Below, in pieces: positions 50,639 through 58,673 of a DNA stretch of 64,000 nucleotides. The DNA is from Mesorhizobium loti. GTDB taxonomy: Bacteria; Pseudomonadota; Alphaproteobacteria; Rhizobiales; Rhizobiaceae. The stretch spans positions 124,001 to 188,000 of the forward strand of contig NZ_PJRO01000012.1 of NCBI RefSeq assembly GCF_002858745.1, written 5' to 3'. Position 1 is the stretch's first letter, and every line of letters starts with the position of its first letter. The notes below the pieces were generated by a model. It had not been told where the DNA came from and did not search any database. It saw nothing but the letters and a program-made list of their open reading frames with translations. Position numbers and translations under genes: made by a program.

Positions 50639-50671
50639 GGCGACCGTGGCCGGAGAACGACCACGGTCGCC
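50639..50671. promoter_or_regulatory. Strong intercistronic hairpin between permease and ligase genes
   Basis: Perfect 11-bp stem GGCGACCGTGG (50639-50649) with CCACGGTCGCC (50661-50671), 19 bp downstream of the permease stop. No U-tract follows on the minus strand, so it more likely sets relative mRNA levels of permease and ligase than ends transcription. Confidence 0.65.
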
Positions 50672-50690
50672 GCTGCGAGGCTTGATGAGC

Positions 50691-52250
50691 TCAACTTGTC
50701 TCGCCGACCGCGCGTTCAGCAGCGGCGATGACAGCCTTTCGTTTGGCGATCTCATCGCCGATCGGCGGGCCCTGGAAGCGGTTCTTTTCAACCGCGAACC
50801 AGAGGATCGCAGCCAGCACCACGAAGCCGATGACGATCCACAGCACCTTGTCGTTCGGCGGCTGAATCGCAATGTAGAAGATAACCGCCATACCGATCAC
50901 CGACAGGAAAGTCACAAGCTTATAGAGTCCAGCCGACATCGCCCAAGGACCCGGATTCGGCCATTTCGCCGTGCCATAGGCGAACATCGCCAGCACCAGC
51001 GGGATGGTGAAGGACAGGAACAGGAAGACCAGCGTCGAGTTGACGACGATGGTGTAGAGGTTGGTGCCGCCGATCGATACGAATTGTGCTGCGAACACAT
51101 AGACGATCTCGAGGATCGCCGCCGTCCAGATGGCCGTAACGGGTGTCCGGTACTTCGGCGAAACCGTCGACAGTGCCTTCGAACCCACCGGCATGCCGTC
51201 GTCACGCGAAAAGGCGAACAACATGCGCGAAGCAGACGTTACGGTCGCGAGGCCACACAGAAGCTGCGTAATGAAGATCAGGAAATAAACGACGTTCTTC
51301 AACCCGGCGGGCAGGATGGCATCCATCGTGCCAAAGAACATGCCCCAGCCCTGCTTTGCAGCAACAGCCATGTCAGGAATGGCGAGGGTGATGGCGCAAA
51401 TCATGATCCAGCCGACCAGCGACGACCACAGCACTGCCGAGACGATGCCCTTTGGCACGGAGAGTGCGGCACCCTTGGTTTCTTCCGAGGTGTGGGCCGA
51501 GGCGTCGTATCCGGTGATTGTATAGACCGGAAGCAGAAGGCAGAGCAGGAAAAGGTAGCCCATGCTGTCGCTCTGCGGGAAGACGGCCCCGCCGGCATCA
51601 CCCGAATAGTTGGTGAACGTCCATAACCGCGAGATGTCTATCGCGGGCGCAAAGTACAAGCAGGCGAGCACCAGCACCGCCGTGGTCGCGAAGATGATGT
51701 AGCCGGAAATGTCCGTCAGGAATGTTGTGACCTTGATCCCGAGATGGTTGAACAGCGCCTGTATGACGGTGATCAGCGCGACAAAGGCGACGACATGTCC
51801 TGCCGACGTGTCCATTCCCACCCAGGAACCGAACGTGCCTTGGAAGAAGAATGCTGTGCCGATGTTGATGGCACCGAGCACCGTGATCAGACCGAGCAGA
51901 TTGAGCCAGGCGGTCAGCCAGCCGGTGAACCGATTGCCCAGGATGGAGGCCCAGTGGTAGAGGCCGCCTGCCGTGGGGAAGGCCGACGCGATCTGCGCCA
52001 TCGACAACGCGAACATGCCCGAGATGATGCAGCCGACAATCCAGCCGATGCCGGCGCCGGCACCACCAATCGAAGAAATCGCCTGCGCAAACGAGTTGAT
52101 GCCGCCCGACAGGATACAGATGATCGAGAATGAGATCGCAAAGTTGGAGAAGCGGCTCATCGACCGCTGAAGTTCCTGGGCGTAGCCCATGGAATGGAGG
52201 ACTTTGACGTCCTCGCTCTTGTCAGTTTCAGAGTAACCAGGCGCTGCCAT
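50691..52250 (-). CDS. APC superfamily amino acid/amine permease
   Basis: 519 aa, 12 membrane segments. N-terminal SMSRFSNFAISFSIICILSGGINSFAQAISSIGGAGAGIGW is the amino-acid/choline transporter (ACT) or GabP-like signature; VPKGIVSAVLWSSLVGWIMI and DASAHTSEETKGAALSVP (the conserved E-E-T motif after segment 6) confirm the ACT group, which carries GABA, choline, ethanolamine or polyamines. It is second in the run starting at 53093 (24-bp gap) and precedes the gamma-glutamyl ligase, so it probably imports that enzyme's amine. Confidence 0.9.
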   Translation of the reverse strand: MAAPGYSETDKSEDVKVLHSMGYAQELQRSMSRFSNFAISFSIICILSGGINSFAQAISSIGGAGAGIGWIVGCIISGMFALSMAQIASAFPTAGGLYHWASILGNRFTGWLTAWLNLLGLITVLGAINIGTAFFFQGTFGSWVGMDTSAGHVVAFVALITVIQALFNHLGIKVTTFLTDISGYIIFATTAVLVLACLYFAPAIDISRLWTFTNYSGDAGGAVFPQSDSMGYLFLLCLLLPVYTITGYDASAHTSEETKGAALSVPKGIVSAVLWSSLVGWIMICAITLAIPDMAVAAKQGWGMFFGTMDAILPAGLKNVVYFLIFITQLLCGLATVTSASRMLFAFSRDDGMPVGSKALSTVSPKYRTPVTAIWTAAILEIVYVFAAQFVSIGGTNLYTIVVNSTLVFLFLSFTIPLVLAMFAYGTAKWPNPGPWAMSAGLYKLVTFLSVIGMAVIFYIAIQPPNDKVLWIVIGFVVLAAILWFAVEKNRFQGPPIGDEIAKRKAVIAAAERAVGETS

Positions 52251-52274
52251 AAGAGTGTTCCCTTATTTTTACTT

Positions 52275-53093
52275 TCAGATAGTGCCTTCGATCGTTCGTA
52301 CCGTTTTCAGAGGTGGCGGCTTCGGCAGCCGCGCCGGTTCGAGGCCGGTGAAGATGCCCGCCAGCCGTTCTCCCCATTTTTTCTGTCCGGCTTGATCCCG
52401 GATCTCATCGTTGCGAATTTCGATCATCGCGCACAACAGGCCACGCGAGCGCGCATGCCGTTCCAGCGTGAAATAGACGCGGTCGGCCGGTGAATAGGGT
52501 TGGTTGGCGCCGACGACGAAGCCGCCTTCCCGTTCGAGTGCGGCGATCAGCGGTGCCGATAGCCGCGTGTCCTCGTCGTGGATGATGCCGATATGCCAGG
52601 GACGGTCGATGCCCTTGTAGACCGGCGTAAAGGAATGCACCGACACCAGTCGCGTCTCCAGCCCGCGCGCTATTCGCGCCTCGATCAGGCCTTCGATCGT
52701 TTCGTGAAAGGGCTTCCAGCAACGGTCGATGCGCGCCTGGCGTGCTTCGGCCGAGAGCTTCTCGTTGCCGGGAACAACCGTCGTTTCGCTGAGGGGCGGG
52801 ATCAGGTCGGGCGCGCCGAGGGGACGATTGCAGTCCAACACCAGGCGCGAGACACAAGTCTCGACCAAAGGCGCATCGAGCCGTTCGCTCAATATCCGCG
52901 CCACCGGCAGTGCGCCAGGATCCCATGCGATATGGCGCGCAAGATCGGAGACAGGAAGACCGAGCGTACCGAATTCGGCAGGTAGGAAGTTCGAGGCATG
53001 ATCACAGGTGAAAACAAAGGAGCCTGCGCCGTCGGGGTTCGTTACCCTGACGGAATCCGCATTCGCACGCCCGTTCCGGCCTGTCCTCTCCAT
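52275..53093 (-). CDS. N-formylglutamate-amidohydrolase-like protein, second copy
   Basis: 272 aa. Family blocks are VFTCDHASNFLPAEFGTLGL (about residues 27-46), RHIAWDPGALPVARILSERL, CVSRLVLDCNRPLGAPDLIPPLSETT, WKPFHETIEGLIEAR and VSVHSFTPVYKG. It differs from the 21864-22757 member throughout, so the two are old paralogues. Placed first in a run with a permease and a gamma-glutamyl ligase, its likely substrate is a gamma-glutamyl or similar amide of glutamate, not formylglutamate; this is inference. Confidence 0.85.
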   Translation of the reverse strand: MERTGRNGRANADSVRVTNPDGAGSFVFTCDHASNFLPAEFGTLGLPVSDLARHIAWDPGALPVARILSERLDAPLVETCVSRLVLDCNRPLGAPDLIPPLSETTVVPGNEKLSAEARQARIDRCWKPFHETIEGLIEARIARGLETRLVSVHSFTPVYKGIDRPWHIGIIHDEDTRLSAPLIAALEREGGFVVGANQPYSPADRVYFTLERHARSRGLLCAMIEIRNDEIRDQAGQKKWGERLAGIFTGLEPARLPKPPPLKTVRTIEGTI

Positions 53094-53152
53094 TCGATCC
53101 GCCGTCCCCGGGAGCGTATCGTATGTTACGTATTTTGTTTCATTGCGCTCCC

Positions 53153-53166
53153 ATGAATGATTTCAT
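53153..53166. promoter_or_regulatory. Palindrome between the RpiR gene and the amine operon
   Basis: ATGAA (53153-53157) and TTCAT (53162-53166), four-base spacer, inside the 127-bp divergent promoter region. A TGAAA/TTTCA-like inverted repeat is the kind of site RpiR/MurR regulators bind. A TACGTATTTTG stretch at 53127-53137 may be part of a promoter. Confidence 0.4.
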
Positions 53167-53220
53167 ACACTTTGTTTGTCTTTGTCAAACGCCTTTTCTG
53201 AAAAGCTTGGGGGGTATCGG

Positions 53221-54060
53221 GTGGGAACGCAGACGACGACCACGTCCATCGCTGAACTGATCGCGGATCGTATCGATTCCATGCCGGCGGGCGAACGTCG
53301 TGCCGCCCAGACGCTGGTCGCCAACTATCCGGTCATCGGCCTGAAGACGGTGGCCGACTTCTCGCAGCAGGCGGGCGTTTCCTCGCCTACCATCCTGCGT
53401 TTTGTCGCCCGGCTGGGCTTCCAGAATTATCCGGAGTTCCAATCCGCCCTGCAGGACGAACTCGCCGCGCAATTGCAATCGCCGGCCTCGCGCACGACCA
53501 CGGCTCCAAACCGAAGCGATGCCGCTTCGCCGATGATCGAGGCGACGCTCGACAATCTGCGCGAGACCTTCCGCCACCTCTCGGACAAGCAGCTGAACGA
53601 GATCGCGGAGAAAATGGCGGATCACCGCGGCCACATGTTTCTGATCGGCGGGCGCTTCACCGATCCGCTGGCGCGCTACATGGCCGCCCATCTTGCCATC
53701 ATCCGTCCCAATGTCTTCCACCTTGTCGGCCAGGAAAGCATGTGGCGGGACCGGCTGATCGACATGGGCAAACGCGATGTGCTGGTGATCTTTGACATCC
53801 GCCGCTATCAGGACAGCCTGATCCGCTTCGCCGAGAAAGCGCACCAGCGCGGCGTGCAGATTGTGCTGTTCACCGACCAGTGGCTGTCGCCGATTGCACG
53901 GTTCGCCCGCCACGTCATTGCGGGGCGTACCGCCGTCCCCTCCCCTTGGGACTCGTCCGCTGCCCTTTTCGTGGTCGCCGAGACCTTGATCGGTGCGGTC
54001 ACGCGCCAGATGGAACCGGATAGCGCAAGACGCATCCGCGAGATGGAAGGCCTGCGCTGA
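53221..54060 (+). CDS. MurR/RpiR family transcriptional regulator
   Basis: 279 aa from the GTG at 53221, preceded by a run of six G; an upstream TTG at 53176 lacks family support. The N-terminal helix-turn-helix domain (about 1-80) shows AELIADRIDSMPAGERRAAQTLVANYPVIG, TVADFSQQAGVSSPTILRFVARLGFQNYPEFQ. A SIS domain follows (about 115-245; HRGHMFLIGGRFTDPLARYMAAHL, DVLVIFDIRRYQD, VQIVLFTDQWLSPIARFARHV). RpiR proteins usually sense phosphosugars, but several control amino-acid or amine catabolism. Divergent from the amidohydrolase-permease-ligase run, its likely target. Confidence 0.9.
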   Translation: MGTQTTTTSIAELIADRIDSMPAGERRAAQTLVANYPVIGLKTVADFSQQAGVSSPTILRFVARLGFQNYPEFQSALQDELAAQLQSPASRTTTAPNRSDAASPMIEATLDNLRETFRHLSDKQLNEIAEKMADHRGHMFLIGGRFTDPLARYMAAHLAIIRPNVFHLVGQESMWRDRLIDMGKRDVLVIFDIRRYQDSLIRFAEKAHQRGVQIVLFTDQWLSPIARFARHVIAGRTAVPSPWDSSAALFVVAETLIGAVTRQMEPDSARRIREMEGLR

Positions 54061-54063
54061 CCC

Positions 54064-54094
54064 GAGCGTTTCCGCCTTTCGCGGAAACGCTCCA
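54064..54094. repeat. Left half of the palindromic repeat (copy D) as a convergent hairpin
   Basis: GAGCGTTTCCGC-CTTTC-GCGGAAACGCTC, a perfect 12-bp stem, immediately follows the RpiR stop and precedes the gtrA stop from the other side. It equals the left palindrome of the elements at 5014, 18620 and 34346 without the right half. In this spot it can serve as a bidirectional transcript end. Confidence 0.75.
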
Positions 54095-54099
54095 ACTGT

Positions 54100-54504
54100 C
54101 TATCGGAGCAGCCGACCCTCGATCGACCAGCGCGCAGCGAGGAAGTTCAACGCTGCCGCCACGATGATGCCGGCGATCTTGGCTGGCCAGATGCCAATCC
54201 AACCGGCAAACCCAACGATGAAGGCGCTGGATACGCCAAGCGAAACCAATGCGCCCAATGAGATGAAGCGGAACACCGAATGACTGAGCGGGATCGAACG
54301 GTCGCGCTCGAAGGACCAGAAACGGTTGGCGACAAAGGAAAAGGCGACCGCGACCAGCCAGGCGCCGACATTGGCCGCCAGCGATGGCATGGCCAGCCAG
54401 AGCAGTATTGTGAAGGCCGCGAGATCGATTGCCGTATTCGCCAGCCCGACGACGGCGAAGCGGATCATCTTGCCGCCGAGCGAACGGCTTGGCTTGCCGC
54501 TCAC
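54100..54504 (-). CDS. gtrA: GtrA family membrane protein (polyprenyl-phosphate-sugar flippase)
   Basis: 134 aa from a GTG at 54504 that overlaps the upstream stop as GTGA; an ATG much further up would be non-family. Four membrane segments: IRFAVVGLANTAIDLAAFTILLWL, LAANVGAWLVAVAFSFVANRFWSF (the conserved N-R-F-W-S-F), FRFISLGALVSLGVSSAFIVG and KIAGIIVAAALNFLAARW. GtrA proteins are thought to flip undecaprenyl-phosphate-sugar for modification of LPS or teichoic acids. Last gene of a four-gene operon with GT87, GT2 and a YdjC-like deacetylase. Confidence 0.9.
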   Translation of the reverse strand: MSGKPSRSLGGKMIRFAVVGLANTAIDLAAFTILLWLAMPSLAANVGAWLVAVAFSFVANRFWSFERDRSIPLSHSVFRFISLGALVSLGVSSAFIVGFAGWIGIWPAKIAGIIVAAALNFLAARWSIEGRLLR

Positions 54505-55322
54505 GACACGCCACTCCGCACGCTGGTATTGTTCGCGGCCAGGACCGCGCCGAATTCGTCCGACGCGAGGAAGGCGTATTCGACCTCGCGCACCTTCTGC
54601 ATCGGATCGCGCGCGACAAGCTCGGCATCGACATGACCCGGATGACACATGAAAACGCCGTCCTCCGGCAAGGCTGAAACGGCCGCTCGCAAGGTCGGCG
54701 CAAAATCGTCCGGCTGCTTCCAGTCGTAGATGCCGGCGAGCGGTTTCATGAGCGGGAATCCCGCCGCTTGCATGGTCTGGTCGAAACCGCGCGCGAGGGC
54801 CGCAATGACCGCTGTCTTCATGGCGGTGACGCCGACCTCGCGTGGCACCGCCGGCGCGCCACGCAACATCGGCTTCTCAGAATCGGCAAAGCGTCTCTTC
54901 AACCAATCGCGAACAGCTGGCAGGAAATGCACATGCTGGTGCCCATCAATGAAATCCGGCATGCGGCCGAGTGCATCGGTAAAACGGCGAAGCTGCGCAT
55001 CGAGCTCGGCGTGAACATCGTCTGTCCTGATACGCCGCCGCCCGAATGGCGCGGCCAGGTAACCGAGTGACGGCAATCGGCCTTTCGACACCAAGCTGGA
55101 ACCGGCCGTCAAAGCAGGTTGGTCAGTCAGGGTGAGGTGCAGTCCGACCGGAACCTGGCCTATGAGGGGTTCGACGCCTGTCGCCGCTAGTTGCCATTCC
55201 GGAAATCCGGTCATGCAGCCGGTGCCCGTAAGGCGCCCCCTTTTCAGCAGGTCAAGGATCGCGTCCGACACTCCAGGCGCCAGTCCATAGTCGTCAGCGA
55301 TCAGGCGGATCTGCCGTGTCAC
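54501..55322 (-). CDS. ChbG/YdjC-like carbohydrate deacetylase (NaxD-like)
   Basis: 273 aa. Metal-binding blocks of the YdjC family: LIADDYGLAPGVSDAIL (residues 7-23, adjacent Asp pair), VGLHLTLTDQ (His near 61), FIDGHQHVHFLP (HxH near 128) and FMCHPGHVDAEL (about 230). Family members remove N-acetyl groups; NaxD of Francisella and Bordetella acts on undecaprenyl-phosphate-linked N-acetylhexosamine before its transfer to lipid A. Start (ATGA) and stop (GTGA) both overlap neighbours, so it is coupled to the GT2 and GtrA genes. This argues for a carrier-lipid substrate and against chitobiose catabolism. Confidence 0.87.
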   Translation of the reverse strand: MTRQIRLIADDYGLAPGVSDAILDLLKRGRLTGTGCMTGFPEWQLAATGVEPLIGQVPVGLHLTLTDQPALTAGSSLVSKGRLPSLGYLAAPFGRRRIRTDDVHAELDAQLRRFTDALGRMPDFIDGHQHVHFLPAVRDWLKRRFADSEKPMLRGAPAVPREVGVTAMKTAVIAALARGFDQTMQAAGFPLMKPLAGIYDWKQPDDFAPTLRAAVSALPEDGVFMCHPGHVDAELVARDPMQKVREVEYAFLASDEFGAVLAANNTSVRSGVS

Positions 55323-56287
55323 CGCTCTTTGCTATCCATCTCGTGGCTCACCACATCGCGCACAATATAGACGGGTCGGTCCTTGCTCTCGCTCAACGCC
55401 ACCCAGACATATTCGCCAATGAGGCCAAGCAGTGCGAGGTTGAAGCCGCCAAGCACGACGACGGCAATCAGCAAGCTCGGAAAACCAGGCACCGCAATCC
55501 CGTAGAAGAACACCTCGAAGAATATCTTGAGGCCATAGATGCCGCCGGCAAGGGCGGTTGCCAGCCCTGACAAGCTGAGGATACGCAGCGGCACCACCGA
55601 GAAGGAGGCGATGCCTTCGAGCGAAAAAGCAAGCAGGCTGCGCCGGCTCCATTTACTGGTGCCGCTGGCGCGATCTGCCGGCGTGTAGGTCAGCGCCTTG
55701 TGCCGAAACCCCGCCCACGCGTAGAGACCTTTGTTGAAGCGCCGCTTGTCACGCAGTTGCGTGAGCGCTTTTGCCACCGGCGCACGCATGACACGAAAGT
55801 CGCCGGCATTTTCGGGAATGTCGAAGCGCTGGCTTGAGTTGATCAGGCTGTAGAACAATTTGGCCAACTGGCTGCGTTTCCAGCTCGCTCCCTCGCGATT
55901 GGTGCGGGCGTAGACAACGTCGATGTCCGGGTTCTCGACCAGCTCCGCGATGAGTTTCAGGCTTACATCCAGCGAATGCTGCAGATCGGCATCCATGATC
56001 AGAACCATGTCGCCGCGCGTCCTGTCGAGACCGGCCAGAACCGCCACCTCCTTGCCGAAGTTGCGGCTGAGGCGGACGATTTCCCAATCGCCCTTCAGCG
56101 CCTTGGCGAAGCGGTCGGCACCGTCATCGGTGCTGCCATCATCGACCAGGATCTTACGTGTCTCGAGACCAAAACGTCGCGAGACCTCCGCTTCGAGTTC
56201 GGAGAGCAGCCGCACGAAACCTTGCACGGAAGCTGCCTCGTTCAGGAACGGCGCAACGATGTCGAGCGTCGGCTTGTGTTCAGACAT
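55319..56287 (-). CDS. Polyprenyl-phosphate glycosyltransferase, GT2 (GtrB/ArnC/FlmF type)
   Basis: 322 aa from the ATG at 56287 (MSEHKPTLDIVAPFLNEAASV). The catalytic GT-A domain has ILVDDGSTDDGADRF, a MVLIMDADLQHSLDV metal site (DxD near residue 100) and NAGDFRVMRAPVAKAL. Two C-terminal membrane segments follow (LRILSLSGLATALAGGIYGLKIFF, LLIAVVVLGGFNLALLGLIGEYV). The layout is that of enzymes that load a sugar from a nucleotide onto undecaprenyl phosphate on the cytoplasmic face. Overlaps both the GT87 gene and the deacetylase gene. Confidence 0.92.
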   Translation of the reverse strand: MSEHKPTLDIVAPFLNEAASVQGFVRLLSELEAEVSRRFGLETRKILVDDGSTDDGADRFAKALKGDWEIVRLSRNFGKEVAVLAGLDRTRGDMVLIMDADLQHSLDVSLKLIAELVENPDIDVVYARTNREGASWKRSQLAKLFYSLINSSQRFDIPENAGDFRVMRAPVAKALTQLRDKRRFNKGLYAWAGFRHKALTYTPADRASGTSKWSRRSLLAFSLEGIASFSVVPLRILSLSGLATALAGGIYGLKIFFEVFFYGIAVPGFPSLLIAVVVLGGFNLALLGLIGEYVWVALSESKDRPVYIVRDVVSHEMDSKER

Positions 56288-57446
56288 GAGCCATCGCCTC
56301 AAGACGCTTGAACTTTCCTCGCGCTGCCAACCAGAACCACCACAGGATTGGAAGCGTGATTGCCGTCATGGCAACGGGGCGGAACCACAGACGCAACGCC
56401 TCCTGGAGATGCGGGTTGATGCCGCTGAGACCAGCGGCAAACAAGGCTATGGCCAGAATGCTGCGCAAAATGCCACCATCTTCATTGTCCCAGATCGCGG
56501 CCAGGGCCACACCGGCCGGCATCGCGAGCAGGGCGAAGGTATTGTATTCGACACGCGGGTTGAGCAGGCTCATGTAGAAAGCAGCAGTCAGGAAAACCGC
56601 CAGGCCAGCAAGCCGGCGGTCGAGATTGCGATCGTACCACAGCACCAGAAGAAGCGTCGGCAGAGCAACCACGATCCGGATCAAAGTTGCTGCCTGGGTG
56701 GGGATCGGCATGCCAAGTGCCGAGAAGGGAGCTGTAAAATCAGCCGTCTCGAAGGCGGCGGATTTGTCGACCGACATCGAGGTCATCAACGTGACGAAGT
56801 CGCGATAGAGTTGGTTGACATAGTCGGCCGGTGCGAAGGCATAAGGGAGTGCGAGTACGAACAGCAGTGACAGCACAAGGATCGGGATAAGCCGCAATCG
56901 AAGTGCCCCGACCAGCAGAAAGACAATTATGGCGGTTGGTTTGGCGATCACCGCCACCGTCGCCCACAGGAAGGTCTCCGCACGCCGGCCTTCCAGCGCC
57001 GACAGCACCAGCAGCCAGCAGGCGCCAGCGAGCAGAATGGTCGCCTGGCCGTTGCGCAGCGCCCCAGCCGTGATCGGCACGGCCAGGAAAAGCGCGTAGG
57101 AGAACATCCAGAGACGGTTTGCCGGATCGATCATGCGAACTTGCCGCCAGACGGCATAGGTCAGCACGGCAAAACTCAGGATACGCCACAAACTGTCGCC
57201 GAGCACAGGGCCGAGCTTCATGAACGGCACATAGAGCGCAGCGAAAGCCGGCGAGTAGAGATAGCCCATGGCAACGTCGAGATCGTAGAGCGGCTGGCCG
57301 GCAAGGAACATATCGCTGGCAACACGGTAGCTGCGCATCACCGACCGGTGGTCGGGCGCCATTCCGGCCATGACCAAAATCGCGACAAAGCCGCCGATCC
57401 ACAGGGCAAGACCACCCCAGTCCCAAGACCGCCTGACTTTTACCAT
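56280..57446 (-). CDS. GT87 (DUF2029) membrane glycosyltransferase
   Basis: 388 aa from the ATG at 57446 (MVKVRRSWDWGG); a longer frame starts at 57548 without similarity. About ten membrane segments. AGQPLYDLDVAMGYLYSPAFAALYVPFMKLGPV is the first periplasmic loop; LRNGQATILLAGACWLLVLSA, KPTAIIVFLLVGAL and LNPRVEYNTFALLAMP follow as in the paralogue at 28128-29339. As the GT-C member of a GT2/deacetylase/GtrA operon, it probably transfers the flipped sugar onto an envelope glycolipid in the periplasm. Its stop codon overlaps the GT2 start by eight bases. Confidence 0.85.
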   Translation of the reverse strand: MVKVRRSWDWGGLALWIGGFVAILVMAGMAPDHRSVMRSYRVASDMFLAGQPLYDLDVAMGYLYSPAFAALYVPFMKLGPVLGDSLWRILSFAVLTYAVWRQVRMIDPANRLWMFSYALFLAVPITAGALRNGQATILLAGACWLLVLSALEGRRAETFLWATVAVIAKPTAIIVFLLVGALRLRLIPILVLSLLFVLALPYAFAPADYVNQLYRDFVTLMTSMSVDKSAAFETADFTAPFSALGMPIPTQAATLIRIVVALPTLLLVLWYDRNLDRRLAGLAVFLTAAFYMSLLNPRVEYNTFALLAMPAGVALAAIWDNEDGGILRSILAIALFAAGLSGINPHLQEALRLWFRPVAMTAITLPILWWFWLAARGKFKRLEAMAHV

Positions 57447-57614
57447 TACCAAACATTGCCCAATGTTGGCAGCTTCATGAAATCCGGAGCCGCCGGTTGT
57501 CCGGCGCGGGCATATCATGGCCTGGGTTGCGCGGTACAGTCCACGCACCAGTATCCCGCGCTGGTGATCATTGAGGCAGCTGTCTAGGCAACCAACATTG
57601 CCGCAGAATTGCGA

Positions 57615-58652
57615 TCAGGGCCGGATGAAGACTTTGCCGTTGGGCTTTGCGAGTTCTGCCGGAACGCGTTCCATCGCCTCTGCCAGCGGCACAACAGCGG
57701 TAACGTCGGTGGACCAGCGGCCATCGGAGAAGCGCCGTTGCACTTCAAGTGCTGCCGTACCCCGGCGGTCCTTGTGCTTGCGCATCCAGTCGGTCAACCA
57801 GAAACCTTCGACCTGTTTCTGCTGGAAGATGAGCTGGCCAGGCTCCCGGATCAACGTGTCCGACGGGTCGAGCCGGCCATAGATGATCCAGCGCGAGCGC
57901 TTCGGCATGGCGTCGAACACCAGCGAGGCGAGCGGACCGGTGACCGCATCAAGGAAGATGCGCGGCTGCTCCGCTCTCATCACCTCGCGCAGCGTCTTGG
58001 CGAAATCCGGCGCCTTTTCGTTGAGCACATGCGCCGCGCCCAATGCCTTCAGCGGTGCGATCTGGTCGTCACGGCGGACTGTCACGATCGGATGGTAACC
58101 ATCCTCCTCGGCGAGCCCGATAATCAGCTTGCAGAGCTGGCTGGCGCCGGCAGTCATGACGAAAGCCTTGTGCCCTTCGTCCTTGACGATGCCATACATG
58201 GCGATCGCGGTCAGCGGATTGACGATCATTGCGGCCGCATCCTCATCACGAACGCTGTCGATCAAGGGAATGCAGGCGAGTGCTTCGGCCAAAGCATAGT
58301 CGGCCCAGGCGCCCCAGTTGGTGAGGCCGGTGGCGAAGGCAATGCGCTTGCCGACAAGGCTCTGCGCATAGCTGTCCTCACCTGCCGTAACCACCGTGCC
58401 GACGCCTTCGAAGCCGGCTGGCTGGCCTTGCGCGCGCGGTTGACCATACAGCCCTTTCACGAACATCACGTCGGAAGGATTGATCGAGGCCAGGCTCACC
58501 TTGATGAGAACCTGCGTTGCACCCGGCACCGGAACTCCGATGATGCCGGACCGCACATAGGGCTCCATTGCTTCCAGCGCACTGCCGCTCGGCTCACGCG
58601 CATAGCCGTCGCCGACCAGAAGAAGCGCCTGCATTTCGGAGGGAATGGTCAT
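57615..58652 (-). CDS. MDR-superfamily zinc-free oxidoreductase (enoyl/quinone reductase-like)
   Basis: 345 aa. Medium-chain dehydrogenase fold: substrate half VLIKVSLASINPSDVMFVKGLYGQPRAQGQPAGFEGVGTVV, cofactor half with AFVMTAGASQLCKLIIGLAEEDGYHPIVTVRRDDQ, and IFLDAVTGPLASLVFDAMPKRSRWIIYGRLD. No structural-zinc cysteine cluster is seen. Close groups are the mitochondrial trans-2-enoyl-CoA reductase (MECR) and quinone oxidoreductases. It starts 21 bp after the next MDR gene upstream, so the two are one operon. Specific substrate unknown. Confidence 0.82.
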   Translation of the reverse strand: MTIPSEMQALLLVGDGYAREPSGSALEAMEPYVRSGIIGVPVPGATQVLIKVSLASINPSDVMFVKGLYGQPRAQGQPAGFEGVGTVVTAGEDSYAQSLVGKRIAFATGLTNWGAWADYALAEALACIPLIDSVRDEDAAAMIVNPLTAIAMYGIVKDEGHKAFVMTAGASQLCKLIIGLAEEDGYHPIVTVRRDDQIAPLKALGAAHVLNEKAPDFAKTLREVMRAEQPRIFLDAVTGPLASLVFDAMPKRSRWIIYGRLDPSDTLIREPGQLIFQQKQVEGFWLTDWMRKHKDRRGTAALEVQRRFSDGRWSTDVTAVVPLAEAMERVPAELAKPNGKVFIRP

Positions 58653-58673
58653 CGCAGCATTCCTTGCCTTGGG

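Noticed and set aside
54501..55322. ChbG chitobiose deacetylase of a chitobiose operon
   Set aside because: No PTS or chitobiose genes are present; overlapping GT2 and GtrA genes point to lipid-linked sugar.
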